A stretch of 64,000 nt of DNA from Stackebrandtia endophytica (GTDB taxonomy: Bacteria > Actinomycetota > Actinomycetes > Mycobacteriales > Micromonosporaceae): positions 1,798,001-1,862,000 of the forward strand of contig NZ_VFOW01000001.1 of assembly GCF_006716355.1 (NCBI RefSeq), written 5' to 3'. A program made the position numbers and the translations under genes. Below are positions 1 to 8,406 of this stretch, piece after piece (positions within the stretch are counted from its first letter, which is position 1; each line of letters opens with the position of its first letter). The notes beneath the pieces were generated by a model, which made no database searches, was not told where the DNA came from, and saw nothing but the letters and a program-made list of their open reading frames with translations.

Positions 1-69
1 TCACCCGGGTGAAACAACGCCCGAGACGACAAGGCCGTCCACCACCGCTCGACCACGGGAACCAGAACA

Positions 70-480
70 GCCAGCCCAGCCGACTCTCTCATCCCAGCAG
101 CCCAACAAGACCAGGCCCAACAGAGTCGCCATCGACCACAGACTTCACCCCCGACGATCCCAAAGAAACCTGCCCCCCGACAACTCCCCATCACGTTCAA
201 GTGAGACAGCCCGCACGGCGGGACAGGAACAATCGTGCCCAGGCAAGCCGAGCTGGCCCCAAATCAACGCCCGCCCGCTCTCCAAAACAGGACGAAAGAA
301 CACTCGGTCAGTTAGCAAGACAAGGCTCAACAAAGCCGCCACCGACCACAGACGTCCACCCCAACGAACCTCAAAAATCTTGCAAATCCGAGGTAACCGG
401 AAATCAAGTCGAAGAGAGAAGACTGCCAGTGCGGGACAGGGATATTTGTGCCCTGGCAAGGCGGAGGCGGAGCTAGTACG
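70..480. repeat. Imperfect ~210-bp tandem repeat
   Basis: Two diverged units can be aligned by eye. The segment starting at 121 (cagagtcgccatcgaccaca) recurs at 331 (caaagccgccaccgaccaca), an offset of 210. The segment at 218-240, containing gcgggacagg and later gtgccc, recurs at 431-452, an offset of 213. The second unit runs into the left arm of the palindromic element at 423-544, so the repeat may be a partial duplication of that element and its flank. Confidence 0.6.
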
Positions 481-544
481 TTCTTTGTACTTGCGACAAC
501 GACAACGCCGCCAGGGTGCAAATAGACCCGTCCCGCACCGGCAG
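423..544 (-). repeat. Long palindromic (stem-loop) element, copy 1
   Basis: Positions 423-463 and 506-544 form an imperfect inverted repeat of about 39 bp. The left arm begins ctgccagtgcgggacaggg and the reverse complement of the right arm begins ctgccggtgcgggacgggt. The loop (464-505) contains a smaller inverted repeat built on agtac/gtact. The element ends 2 nt before the stop codon of the minus-strand gene at 547, so it would lie in its 3' untranslated RNA. A related element lies in the same position relative to another minus-strand gene at 28147. It may be a terminator, a structured RNA or a MITE-like repeat. Confidence 0.65.
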
Positions 545-546
545 GA

Positions 547-828
547 TTAAAAGCCGATGTCGATGGAGGTGCCTTCGCTGTCCTTCCAGTCGAAGTCGTC
601 GTCCTTGTCGCTGTTCTGGATGACGTCGTCGCTGTAGTGCATCAGGCGCTCGCCGGAGTCCTTGTCGTAGCGGCCGAACACCGGGGGCAGTGCCTTCTGG
701 GCGGGCGTCCAGATGGCTTCCTCGTCGAGGTAGTCCTCGTCATCGGTCTCGGGGAGCTCTACCTGGTCCTCGAATCCCCGCGCCGGTTCGCGCCAGGCGG
801 CGGAGTCGTGGGATGGGGAGACGGACAT
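547..828 (-). CDS. Small acidic protein at the end of the ESX gene cluster
   Basis: This encodes 93 residues rich in Asp and Glu, with a predicted pI well below neutral, no membrane segment and no motif I recognise. The ATG start is preceded by GAGG with 8 nt spacing. It is the last gene of the minus-strand series eccC, two YbaB-like genes, this gene, about 200 nt below the second YbaB-like gene, so it may have its own promoter: a TATACA-like -10 lies at about 854-859 on the minus strand. Association with type VII secretion is inferred from position only. Confidence 0.65.
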   Translation of the reverse strand: MSVSPSHDSAAWREPARGFEDQVELPETDDEDYLDEEAIWTPAQKALPPVFGRYDKDSGERLMHYSDDVIQNSDKDDDFDWKDSEGTSIDIGF

Positions 829-1028
829 GGGAAAAACCTCGACTGGGTCGTGTGATGTATATTGTGGAGTGTGGTGATCGACGCTCGGGCTGCCCCGCGG
901 CGGCCGAGGTGTCTCGACAACACGAGCACGTCGAACGCACGCGCCCGGATCGACCGGACACGTCGTGGCCGAATCGGGGTATAGAAGGGCAATACTACCG
1001 GTCGATCTTGGTAATCCCCAGTCCCGTC

Positions 1029-1325
1029 CTACCGGTTAGCGACGGCTTCTCGCAGTCGGTCGGGTAGGTCGGCGTAGGCGGATCGGCTGGCCTGGCGAAT
1101 ACTCTCGGCCAGGTTCTCGGCTCCGGCTCGCATCGCCTCCGGTGTTATCCGCAGTGCCTTGAGCACACCGGTGGAATCGACTTCGGCGGTGACGTCACCG
1201 GCCGGACTGGTGGCCACCGACCGCACCGCCTCCAATCGGCTCTGCAACACACTGGCCTGTTTGGCCTCGTGTTTCATCTGCCTGTCGAGTTCGGCCAGTC
1301 CGGTGGCTTTGTCCAGTTCTGCCAT
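1029..1325 (-). CDS. YbaB/EbfC-family protein (EspL-like), ESX-associated
   Basis: This 98-residue protein has the YbaB/EbfC layout: an N-terminal helix, a short beta segment reading VTAEVDSTGVLKALRITPEA, then a C-terminal helix. Family members are small dimeric nucleoid-associated proteins, and in mycobacteria a YbaB-like protein (EspL) is encoded with ESX-1. The ATG is preceded by GGGAGGAATCCG, a strong ribosome binding site. It lies 44 nt below a second YbaB-like gene and downstream of eccC on the same strand, which supports a role tied to secretion, although DNA binding or chaperone activity cannot be decided from sequence. Confidence 0.8.
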   Translation of the reverse strand: MAELDKATGLAELDRQMKHEAKQASVLQSRLEAVRSVATSPAGDVTAEVDSTGVLKALRITPEAMRAGAENLAESIRQASRSAYADLPDRLREAVANR

Positions 1326-1369
1326 CGGATTCCTCCCGTCGCGTGCTGCCCTACTGGTCCGGCACCGGT

Positions 1370-1645
1370 TCAGCGGCGTCGCCGAGGCAGCCCCCCGTGG
1401 GGAGCGGGTTCGGGGACGGCATTCGCCTGAGCCTTCGCCAGTGCCTGATCGTATAGCCCCAGCACCTCAGAAGTCACCCCCTCGTGTCCAGCCGACATCG
1501 CCTCATCCGTCAGGTGGAGTTCCAACAGCTCACCGGTGTGACTGACGGCGATACGACAACCGGTGGCCCCTTCGACGCGCCCGGGTTCGGGATCGGCGGC
1601 GCGGCCGAGTCTGGCGGTGGGTGGCGAATCTACCGTCCCTGACAC
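1370..1645 (-). CDS. Second YbaB-like small protein, ESX-associated
   Basis: This 91-residue protein shares with the next gene the core pattern beta-turn-beta-helix (GELLELHLTDEAM against GVLKALRITPEAM), so the two look like paralogues. It has an extended N-terminus and a basic C-terminal tail ending in RRRR. The start is GTG at 1645, preceded by AAAGGAG with 6 nt spacing. It sits between eccC and the first YbaB-like gene on the same strand, probably in one transcript. Function is inferred only from family and position. Confidence 0.7.
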   Translation of the reverse strand: MSGTVDSPPTARLGRAADPEPGRVEGATGCRIAVSHTGELLELHLTDEAMSAGHEGVTSEVLGLYDQALAKAQANAVPEPAPHGGLPRRRR

Positions 1646-1723
1646 TGTTTCTCCTTTGGGGATGGTGAGTGGTGAGCGGTGCCGGTGGGATCACCGTGAA
1701 TCCCACCGGCACCGGACAGCTTC

Positions 1724-4700
1724 TTAGATCTCCGGTGGCGACCAGGCGACCTGGATCTTGCGGTTGCCGTGTTTGCGGTCGACGAGCCAACCACGGCCGG
1801 GCGGCATCTTGCTGGATTTGATGTCGCCCAACAGTTTGCCCTCGGCCTTGGGGGCCGACCCCTGGAAACCGGGGGTGGCCAGGTCTTTCATCCGGCCCAG
1901 TACCTGACCGTAGAGGTCACGCCCGGCACCGCCGCTTCGGCGGGTGACGATCACGTGCAGCCCGGTGTCGCGGCCCTGTGGAACGACTTCCATCAAGGGC
2001 TGCAGCGGGTTCTGGAAGCCGGAGGCCACCAGGTCGTAGTCGTCGATGATGGCGAACATCTCCGGCCCGGTCCACCAGGACCGGTCACGCAGCTGCTGCG
2101 GGGTGACGTCATCGGGTGCGGCACGGCTCTTGGCGGCGGCGATCAACGCCTTGACCATCTCCGCTGACTGTTCGGCGGTGGAGCAGTGTTTGACGAGGTA
2201 GTTCGGCGGGACCGATCCCAACAGCGACCGTCGATAGTCGAACAGGACGAACTGGGCCTCCTTTGAGGTGGATCGCGACACAATCGTCTTGATCAGCACC
2301 CGAAGGAAGTTGCTCTTACCCGTCTCCACATCGGATAGATAGATGAAGTGCGGGTCGTTGTCCAGTTCGAGGTACACCGGCCGCAGGTTCGCCTCGGCGA
2401 TACCGATCGGGATGTGCCACTTGTTGGTGTATTCCTCGGCCTTGAGCGCCTCGTAGGGCAGCTCGGCAGGCAGCAGTCGCACGGCGGGAGCCTTGGGCCC
2501 GTTCCAGGCGTCACGGATCTTGGTGACGGTGTTCTCGATGCCCTGGGGAAGGTCCTCGGCGCTGGCTTTACCGTCGATGCGGGGCAGGGCGGTCAGATTG
2601 TGCAGCGCGTCGGGGGTGATTCCGCGACCCGGGCGACCCGCCGGTACCGCTTCGGCGGCCTTCCGGTTGGCGTGCGAGTCGAACACGTCGGCGATCTTCA
2701 TCTCCATTTTGGATCCGAAGAGGTCACGGATCGCCGGGCGGAACTCGCCCCACTTCGCCGCCGAGGCGACGATGTGAACCCCGTAGGACAAACCGCGCTG
2801 GGCGATCTGGGTGATGATCTGTTCGACGTCCTCGAATTCCTGACGGATGGTCTGCCATCCGTCGACGACGAGGAAGATGTCACCGAACGGGTCGTCGGTG
2901 ACCCGGCCGTCGGCGCGCATCTTGCGGTAGGTGCCCATCGAGTCGACGCCCTTGGAGGCGAACCGGTGTTCGCGGGCCTCCAAGGCGTTGAACACCTCGG
3001 CGGCGGTCCGCCGCACCTCGTCGGCGTCGAGCCGCTGATAGACCGCGCCCACGTGTGGCAGGTCGCGCATCATCGACATACCACCGCCACCGAAGTCCAG
3101 GCAGTACACCTGAACCTCCTTGGGGGTGTGCGTCAACGCCAACGACATGATGAAGGTTCGCAGTGCGGTGGACTTGCCCGACTGGGCACCGCCCGCCACG
3201 GCCAGGTGGCCGGCGGCGGTGGACACGTTGAGCCACTGGACATCGCGACGTTGTTCGAACGGCTTGTCGATCAGTGCGACCGGAACGGCGAGCGCGCCCT
3301 GCTGTTCTGGTCGGGTCGTGCCGAAGCCGCGTTCCTCGCTGACGCCCAGCGGCAGCAGTTCGTCCATTGTCGGGGGAACGTCCAGCGGGTCCAGCCAGAC
3401 CTTGTGCGCGGGGGTTCCCTTGCCCTCCATCTTGGCCACCAAGATGTCCATGAGGGAGTCTCCGACCTTCTCGTCGTCGTCCTCGACGATCTCGGCGGGC
3501 TTCTCCTCCTTCTTGGGCTTCGGCGGCGGCGCAACGAAGGCGGCGGTGAACTCGCGCACCTGGGGGCCGCCGGCGGCGGCGATGGCCTTCTCGGCCGCCG
3601 AGCGCTGATACACACCGGACACATAGGAGGCCCGGAAGCGGATCAACGGTTCGGTACCGAATCGCAGGTAACCGTGACCGGGCGCCCGCGGAAGCTCGTA
3701 GGCGTCGGAGACTCCCAGCACGGTGCGGGATTCGATGGCGGAGAAGGTTCGCAGACCGATCCGGTAGGACAGGTGGGTGTCCAGACCGCGCAGCTTTCCC
3801 TCTTCGAGTCGCTGGCTGGCCAGCAACAGGTGCACACCCAGCGACCGGCCGACACGTCCGATCTGGACGAACATGTCGATGAAGTCGGGTTTCGCCGCCA
3901 ACAGCTCGGAGAACTCGTCACAGATGATCAGGAGGCTGGGCATCGGGGCGATCGGCGCGCCGGCGGCCCTGGCCTTCTCGTATTCACGCAGCGAGGCGAA
4001 CTTACCAGCCGACCGCAGCAGTTCCTGGCGGCGCAGCGTCTCGCCCTCGATGGCGTCCTTCATCCGGTCGACCAGTACCAGCTCGTCGGAGAGGTTGGTG
4101 ATGACCGCCGAGGTGTGCGGCAGTTTGTCCAACCGGGTGAAGGTCGCACCACCCTTGAAGTCGACGAGGACGAAGTTCAGGGTCTCGGGCGAGTGCACCG
4201 CGGCCAAGGCAAGCACCAGGGTTCGCAGTGCCTCGGATTTACCCGAACCGGTCGCACCGATCATCAGACCGTGCGGTCCCATACCGTCCTGCGCGGACTC
4301 CTTGATGTCGAGGTCGACGGGAAGCCCGTCGGGGCCGACACCGATCGGTACCCGCAGCCGGTCGCGGTTGGGGCGGGGAGCCCAGGCCCGGTCCGGGTTG
4401 TAGTCGTAGGGGTCACCGATGTCGAGCAGGTCGGTGAAGCTCAGGTTGCCCTCGAAGGCGGTCTCGTCGTCGGCGCTGGCGCCGCCGGCGCTGAACGTCT
4501 GACGCAGTGGAGACAACCGACGAGACAGGGCGTCGGCCTCTTCCATGGTGAGGGTGTCGGGTTTGCGGATGTCGTCGATGGCGTCGACGGTTCCCATCCG
4601 CAGCATGCCGTTGTCCTGGTGCTGCAACAGCAGCAGTCCCGGCTCCAACTGACGGGGCGGCGGGGTGCTCAAGTCGAGGATCGTGACGCCTTCGACGCCG

Positions 4701-5716
4701 CCCTCGGTGGCGAGGTGGTCGGCGCCCTGTGTGTTGCCGCCGTCCATGATCACGATGACATGGTGCCCGTCCCACGGTGACGATGCCGGGTTGAACCGTG
4801 GTCGGCCGGACAGCAACTCTCCGAAGCGCTCTTCCAACTCGCGCAACGAGTTCCCCATGAGACGCACCTGTCCCAGCGCGTCGGTGTTCTCGGGGTGCAG
4901 GACGTGGGGAAGCCACTTCATCCAGTCCCAGTGCGCCATGTTCTGCGGTGAGGCGCACACGGCCACCAACATCTCGTCGGGGCTCTGCCAGGTGGCGACC
5001 TGGGCGATCATGGCCCTCACCAGGCCGCGGCTCTTCTCCACGTCACCACGAAAGTACATTTTGGAGAAACCGCGCAGGTCCATCGCGACCGGCAGGTCGT
5101 TGACCACGGCGTTGGTGTTGAGGAACCGGCGGAGCGCGGCGGTACACAGTGGCTCAAGGTCTTCGACCGGTTTGGACGGTGGTACCCGAATCGGGGTCGC
5201 CAACTGTTGCGGCCCAAGGCCCATTCGGACCACGGCGAAGTCGCCGTCACCCGATCGACGCTCCCACAGGCGCGCACTGCTGGCCGTCGACCAGAGGGTG
5301 TCGGGGTCGGGGTGGCGGTAGAACAGACCGCGGCGTTGGTCGCGTCGGGTCTTGTGCACCTGGCGACGCAACTGCGCGAGCTTGCGCAGGAAGTCCCGCC
5401 GCAGCTGCAACATCTCCTGTTTGCTGGGGCCCTTGCCCTGCGACATGTTCATGAAGAACATGCCCAGCATCGAGACGGCGAACAGACCACCGCTGACACC
5501 ACGCATCATGCCCATTCCCGGTGCGCCACCACCGGAGGCCATCATCATCATGGCCATGGCGCCGGCTCCCGCCAGCATGGGCAGGACCATGAGCAGCTGC
5601 GACCAGTTCTTGCCTCCCGGTTGCGGAAGTTCCGGCGGCGCCTCCACCTGGAGGTCGCCGTCGGGCAACTCTGGTGCCGGGCGCCTGGGGCGCTTCTTCA
5701 CCATGACTAGGCCCAT
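1724..5716 (-). CDS. eccC: EccC, ESX/type VII secretion FtsK/SpoIIIE-type ATPase
   Basis: This 1330-residue protein is the motor ATPase of type VII secretion, here with EccCa and EccCb fused in one chain. Two membrane segments lie near residues 37-60 and 72-90. Three ATPase domains follow, with P-loops GATGSGKS (about 485), GGAQSGKS (about 840) and a degenerate third one, DVETGKS (about 1132). Walker B-like stretches are LLIICDEFSE, IFLVVDGW and FAIIDDYD. I chose ATG 5716 (MGLVMVKKRPRR, the usual EccC beginning) with AGAGG upstream over the GTG at 5767, which has no ribosome binding site. It diverges from eccD and heads the minus-strand ESX genes. Confidence 0.95.
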   Translation of the reverse strand: MGLVMVKKRPRRPAPELPDGDLQVEAPPELPQPGGKNWSQLLMVLPMLAGAGAMAMMMMASGGGAPGMGMMRGVSGGLFAVSMLGMFFMNMSQGKGPSKQEMLQLRRDFLRKLAQLRRQVHKTRRDQRRGLFYRHPDPDTLWSTASSARLWERRSGDGDFAVVRMGLGPQQLATPIRVPPSKPVEDLEPLCTAALRRFLNTNAVVNDLPVAMDLRGFSKMYFRGDVEKSRGLVRAMIAQVATWQSPDEMLVAVCASPQNMAHWDWMKWLPHVLHPENTDALGQVRLMGNSLRELEERFGELLSGRPRFNPASSPWDGHHVIVIMDGGNTQGADHLATEGGVEGVTILDLSTPPPRQLEPGLLLLQHQDNGMLRMGTVDAIDDIRKPDTLTMEEADALSRRLSPLRQTFSAGGASADDETAFEGNLSFTDLLDIGDPYDYNPDRAWAPRPNRDRLRVPIGVGPDGLPVDLDIKESAQDGMGPHGLMIGATGSGKSEALRTLVLALAAVHSPETLNFVLVDFKGGATFTRLDKLPHTSAVITNLSDELVLVDRMKDAIEGETLRRQELLRSAGKFASLREYEKARAAGAPIAPMPSLLIICDEFSELLAAKPDFIDMFVQIGRVGRSLGVHLLLASQRLEEGKLRGLDTHLSYRIGLRTFSAIESRTVLGVSDAYELPRAPGHGYLRFGTEPLIRFRASYVSGVYQRSAAEKAIAAAGGPQVREFTAAFVAPPPKPKKEEKPAEIVEDDDEKVGDSLMDILVAKMEGKGTPAHKVWLDPLDVPPTMDELLPLGVSEERGFGTTRPEQQGALAVPVALIDKPFEQRRDVQWLNVSTAAGHLAVAGGAQSGKSTALRTFIMSLALTHTPKEVQVYCLDFGGGGMSMMRDLPHVGAVYQRLDADEVRRTAAEVFNALEAREHRFASKGVDSMGTYRKMRADGRVTDDPFGDIFLVVDGWQTIRQEFEDVEQIITQIAQRGLSYGVHIVASAAKWGEFRPAIRDLFGSKMEMKIADVFDSHANRKAAEAVPAGRPGRGITPDALHNLTALPRIDGKASAEDLPQGIENTVTKIRDAWNGPKAPAVRLLPAELPYEALKAEEYTNKWHIPIGIAEANLRPVYLELDNDPHFIYLSDVETGKSNFLRVLIKTIVSRSTSKEAQFVLFDYRRSLLGSVPPNYLVKHCSTAEQSAEMVKALIAAAKSRAAPDDVTPQQLRDRSWWTGPEMFAIIDDYDLVASGFQNPLQPLMEVVPQGRDTGLHVIVTRRSGGAGRDLYGQVLGRMKDLATPGFQGSAPKAEGKLLGDIKSSKMPPGRGWLVDRKHGNRKIQVAWSPPEI

Positions 5717-6048
5717 GAGCCGATCGCCTCTTTCTGGCTCTCTGGTGACGTCGACAACGTGGGTCACGTCAGGAGTTCAGGGGTGTGCTCACACTTTACG
5801 ATCCCGTGGCACGTTCTTCCAAGCTGCGTCGGACTGAATCGCACCTGCGGCGAGACGATGCCGTCGAGCGCGTGCTTCCAACCGATAGTCTGATGGGTGC
5901 CACGTCCCGTCACCGCACCAGGTATGGCGTGACGCGGTTTGCGCTCCCACCGCCGAGCGTGACAGGATTTCGGCAGATCATCGCCGACACCTGCGATCGT
6001 CGGCGACACCGCGCGTACACCTCTTTATTGATGTAAGGACCATCGACG
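5717..6048. promoter_or_regulatory. Divergent eccC/eccD intergenic region
   Basis: This 332-nt gap between the divergent ESX transcripts should contain both promoters. A perfect inverted repeat, TCGCCGAC-N10-GTCGGCGA, lies at 5981-6006, about 42 nt before the eccD start, and could be an operator or a 5'-UTR hairpin. The eccD ribosome binding site (taagga) lies at about 6034-6039. I see no gene here; short reading frames in the gap have no family resemblance. Confidence 0.45.
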
Positions 6049-7455
6049 GTGACCACGGCAATTCGTACCGGCCTGACGCGGATTACGGTCTCCGCGCCGC
6101 GGCGGCGTATCGACCTCGTACTGCCCGACCACGTACCGGTGAGCGAACTGCTGCCGACCGTGTTGGACTACGCCGGGGAGGGCGCGGCCGACGACGCCGA
6201 GAAACACGGCGGCTTCGACCTGCGTCGCACGGACGGCAAGACCATCAACCCGTCGCAGTCCATGGCGATGCAGCAGATCCGCGACGGCGAGGTGCTGCAC
6301 CTGGCTCCCCGCCACGCCGACTGGCCCGAGGGCGAGTACGACGACGTCGTCGAGGCGATCGCCGCGGGCGCCAAGGTTCTGGGTAAACCCTGGGACGGCA
6401 ACCACACTCGCGTCACCGGCTTGTCGGTGGCGGCTCTGGCCAGCGCCCTGGCGCTGTTCGGCCTGTTCAGCTCCGGCCCGCCGGCGGCGGGTTCCTGGCT
6501 GGGGGTGGGAATCTCATCCCTGGTGATCGCGATGGTGTTGTTGGCCATCGGTGTGTCGTTGTCCCGCGCGTCGGGTGACTCGCAGGCGGGTGCCACGTTG
6601 GGCGGACTGGCGTTGCCGTTCGCGGCGCTGGGCGGCTACACGATTCTGGGTGGTTCCTACCCGGTCGCCGAGTTCAGCACCCCACAGCTGATGGTCGGTT
6701 CGGCCGCGCTGTTGATCTTCGCCGTCGTCGGGTTCTACTCCGTCGGCGAGGGACTCCGAGTGTTCTCGGCGGGCGTGTTCATCGGGTTCATCGGGCTGAT
6801 CGCGTCGTTCTTGAGTTTCACCAGTTGGACTCCCGACGGGGTCGCCGCCGCATCGGTGTCGCTGGTCGTGGCGTTCCTGCCGTCGATCCCGGTCCTGTCG
6901 ATGCGGTTCGCGAAGCTTCCGATGCCGGAACTTCCGACCTCGGCGAAGGAACTGATCAAGGACACCCCGAATCCGCCCAAAGACGAGATCTTCGCCAAGG
7001 TGCTGCGCGCCGACGAACTGTTGACCGGACTGTTGATCGGGGCGGCGATCACCACGGTGATGTGCCTGTACGTCGTCGACCGGGACGGCACTCCGGCCGC
7101 CGCACCGATTCTGGTGGCGGTCGTGTCGGCCGTCTTCCTGTTGCGGGCCCGGCTGTTCCCGGCGATCCGTCAGCGGATTCCGTTGCTGGCTGCGGGAATC
7201 ATGGGCCTGATCTTGCTCGTCGACGACACGGTAGGACTGTTCGGTTCCAATCTTCAGCTGATCGGACTACTACTGGTCATCCTTCCGGCCATAGCCGTCG
7301 CCACGGCGTCAGGGATCCTGTACTCCAAGCGAGCACCGTCCCCCTACATCGGCCGCATAGCCGACATCGTGGACATATTGATGATCATTGCGGTCGTTCC
7401 GGTCGCCACGACCGCGATCGGTTTGTTCACTTTCTTCCGCGGTCTACTGGGCTGA
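6049..7455 (+). CDS. eccD: EccD, ESX/type VII secretion integral membrane protein
   Basis: This 468-residue protein has an N-terminal cytosolic ubiquitin-like (YukD-type) domain at about residues 8-85, then about 11 membrane segments from residue ~124 to the end. That is the standard EccD layout of the membrane channel of type VII secretion. The start is GTG with taagga about 10 nt upstream. It begins the plus-strand ESX series (eccD, two esx genes, eccB, mycP), divergent from eccC. The 135-nt gap to the next gene suggests that the esx pair may have its own promoter. Confidence 0.93.
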   Translation: MTTAIRTGLTRITVSAPRRRIDLVLPDHVPVSELLPTVLDYAGEGAADDAEKHGGFDLRRTDGKTINPSQSMAMQQIRDGEVLHLAPRHADWPEGEYDDVVEAIAAGAKVLGKPWDGNHTRVTGLSVAALASALALFGLFSSGPPAAGSWLGVGISSLVIAMVLLAIGVSLSRASGDSQAGATLGGLALPFAALGGYTILGGSYPVAEFSTPQLMVGSAALLIFAVVGFYSVGEGLRVFSAGVFIGFIGLIASFLSFTSWTPDGVAAASVSLVVAFLPSIPVLSMRFAKLPMPELPTSAKELIKDTPNPPKDEIFAKVLRADELLTGLLIGAAITTVMCLYVVDRDGTPAAAPILVAVVSAVFLLRARLFPAIRQRIPLLAAGIMGLILLVDDTVGLFGSNLQLIGLLLVILPAIAVATASGILYSKRAPSPYIGRIADIVDILMIIAVVPVATTAIGLFTFFRGLLG

Positions 7456-7590
7456 CAACCGCCCCAAGGATTCTCGCCGGTTCCGTTCTTGACACGACGG
7501 GCTAGCGTGGTACCACAGATGACGGTAACGTCTTCTGTGACAGCACTCGCGGGTGTTTTCAACACCCCCAATCGAATATGAGGCAGCCAA

Positions 7591-7917
7591 ATGGCAGAAG
7601 CAGATCTCTCCGTCCTGCAGGACGGCGCCCAGAAGGCTCTCACCGGCGGCGAGGACATCGCGGCCGCGGCGGGCCAGATGTTCAACGAGCTCGTTGCCAT
7701 GAACACCGACCTGGTCGGTAAGGGTGGAGCGGCGTTCGCGAGGGTCCAGTCGACCATTCAGGAGCACCTCAACACCATCGACCGGACGATGAACGAGGTC
7801 GGCAACGCGATCATCACCTCCAGCCTGAACTTCGACCAGTCCGACGACGACAACGCCGTCAGCATCGAGTCCTCGCTGGGTGACGACAATGTTGCCCTGC
7901 TGACCCAGGGCCGTTAA
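7591..7917 (+). CDS. EsxB-like WXG100-family protein lacking the WXG tryptophan
   Basis: This 108-residue, largely helical protein has the size and position of an Esx (ESAT-6/CFP-10) secretion substrate. The loop between the two helices reads LVGKGGAAF, where WXG100 proteins normally have W-x-G, so the tryptophan is replaced. A disordered acidic tail follows (SDDDNAVSIES). The ATG has GAGGC upstream. It is followed 51 nt later by a WXG-bearing partner. Esx proteins are usually exported as paired helical hairpins, so these two are the likely heterodimer of this locus. Confidence 0.8.
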   Translation: MAEADLSVLQDGAQKALTGGEDIAAAAGQMFNELVAMNTDLVGKGGAAFARVQSTIQEHLNTIDRTMNEVGNAIITSSLNFDQSDDDNAVSIESSLGDDNVALLTQGR

Positions 7918-7968
7918 GCCCCTGCGGGCTCACCTCACCTCACCCACGACTTCAAAGGAAGAATTCAC

Positions 7969-8268
7969 ATGGCCGGATTGATGCGTTACAACTACGACGG
8001 CATCGGCAACGCCGTCTCCTCGATCGACACCTTCATCACCAAGATGGACTCCCTCATGGATGACATCGAGGCCGCCCTGAAGCCCCTCGAAGGCGAAGCC
8101 TGGAACGGGATGGCCGCTCAGGAGGCGTACATCGCCCGGAAAACCATCTGGCGTAACGCCGCCCTACAAATCGCACAATCCCTCGTCAGCTTGAAGATCA
8201 AGCTGAACGACGGTGCCGAAGGCATCCGTTCCACCGACCTGCGCTCCGCGCAGATGTTCGGCGGCTAA
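7969..8268 (+). CDS. EsxA-like WXG100-family protein
   Basis: This 99-residue protein is a classic WXG100 helical hairpin with W-N-G at about residues 45-47 (GEAWNGMAAQEAY). The C-terminal end reads RSTDLRSAQMFGG, resembling the tail of many actinobacterial EsxA proteins. The ATG is preceded by AAAGGAAG. It pairs with the upstream WXG-less Esx-like gene, and a strong intrinsic terminator follows directly, so the two esx genes probably form a short abundant transcript separate from eccB-mycP. Confidence 0.88.
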   Translation: MAGLMRYNYDGIGNAVSSIDTFITKMDSLMDDIEAALKPLEGEAWNGMAAQEAYIARKTIWRNAALQIAQSLVSLKIKLNDGAEGIRSTDLRSAQMFGG

Positions 8269-8287
8269 TCGACGCCTGACGTCTCGA

Positions 8288-8327
8288 CGGCGCCCCGTAC
8301 GATGAATTCGTGCGGGGCGCCGTTTTT
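8288..8327 (+). terminator. Intrinsic terminator after the esx pair
   Basis: A perfect 10-bp stem, CGGCGCCCCG (8288-8297) with CGGGGCGCCG (8313-8322), is separated by a 15-nt loop and followed by TTTTT. This is a textbook rho-independent terminator, 20 nt after the EsxA-like stop codon. Confidence 0.9.
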
Positions 8328-8406
8328 CGTACCACGTCGTCAAGGATCTGTGGCAGCGCCCGATATCGTGTAACCGCAAGCCGGCACACCCTCAAGGAGT
8401 ACCCCC

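Larger units (their letters stand above)
1..546. other. Gene-free left edge with repeats
   Basis: No convincing gene is visible here. Reading frames exist on both strands, but they are proline/arginine or cysteine-rich without recognisable domains and are explained by the repeats in this stretch. The sequence holds an imperfect ~210-bp tandem repeat and a long inverted repeat that ends just short of the stop codon of the neighbouring minus-strand gene. GC content is lower than in the genes to the right. Confidence 0.6.

Noticed and set aside
9-476. 155-codon proline/arginine-rich frame at the left edge
   Set aside because: Explained by the 210-bp repeat; no Shine-Dalgarno, no family resemblance.
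2348-4780. 810-codon open frame on the plus strand
   Set aside because: It lies entirely antisense to eccC and has the valine/glycine/aspartate-rich composition typical of shadows of high-GC genes; no domain is seen.
5717-5767. N-terminal extension of EccC from GTG 5767
   Set aside because: No ribosome binding site; EccC proteins begin at the MGLV-type start used here.
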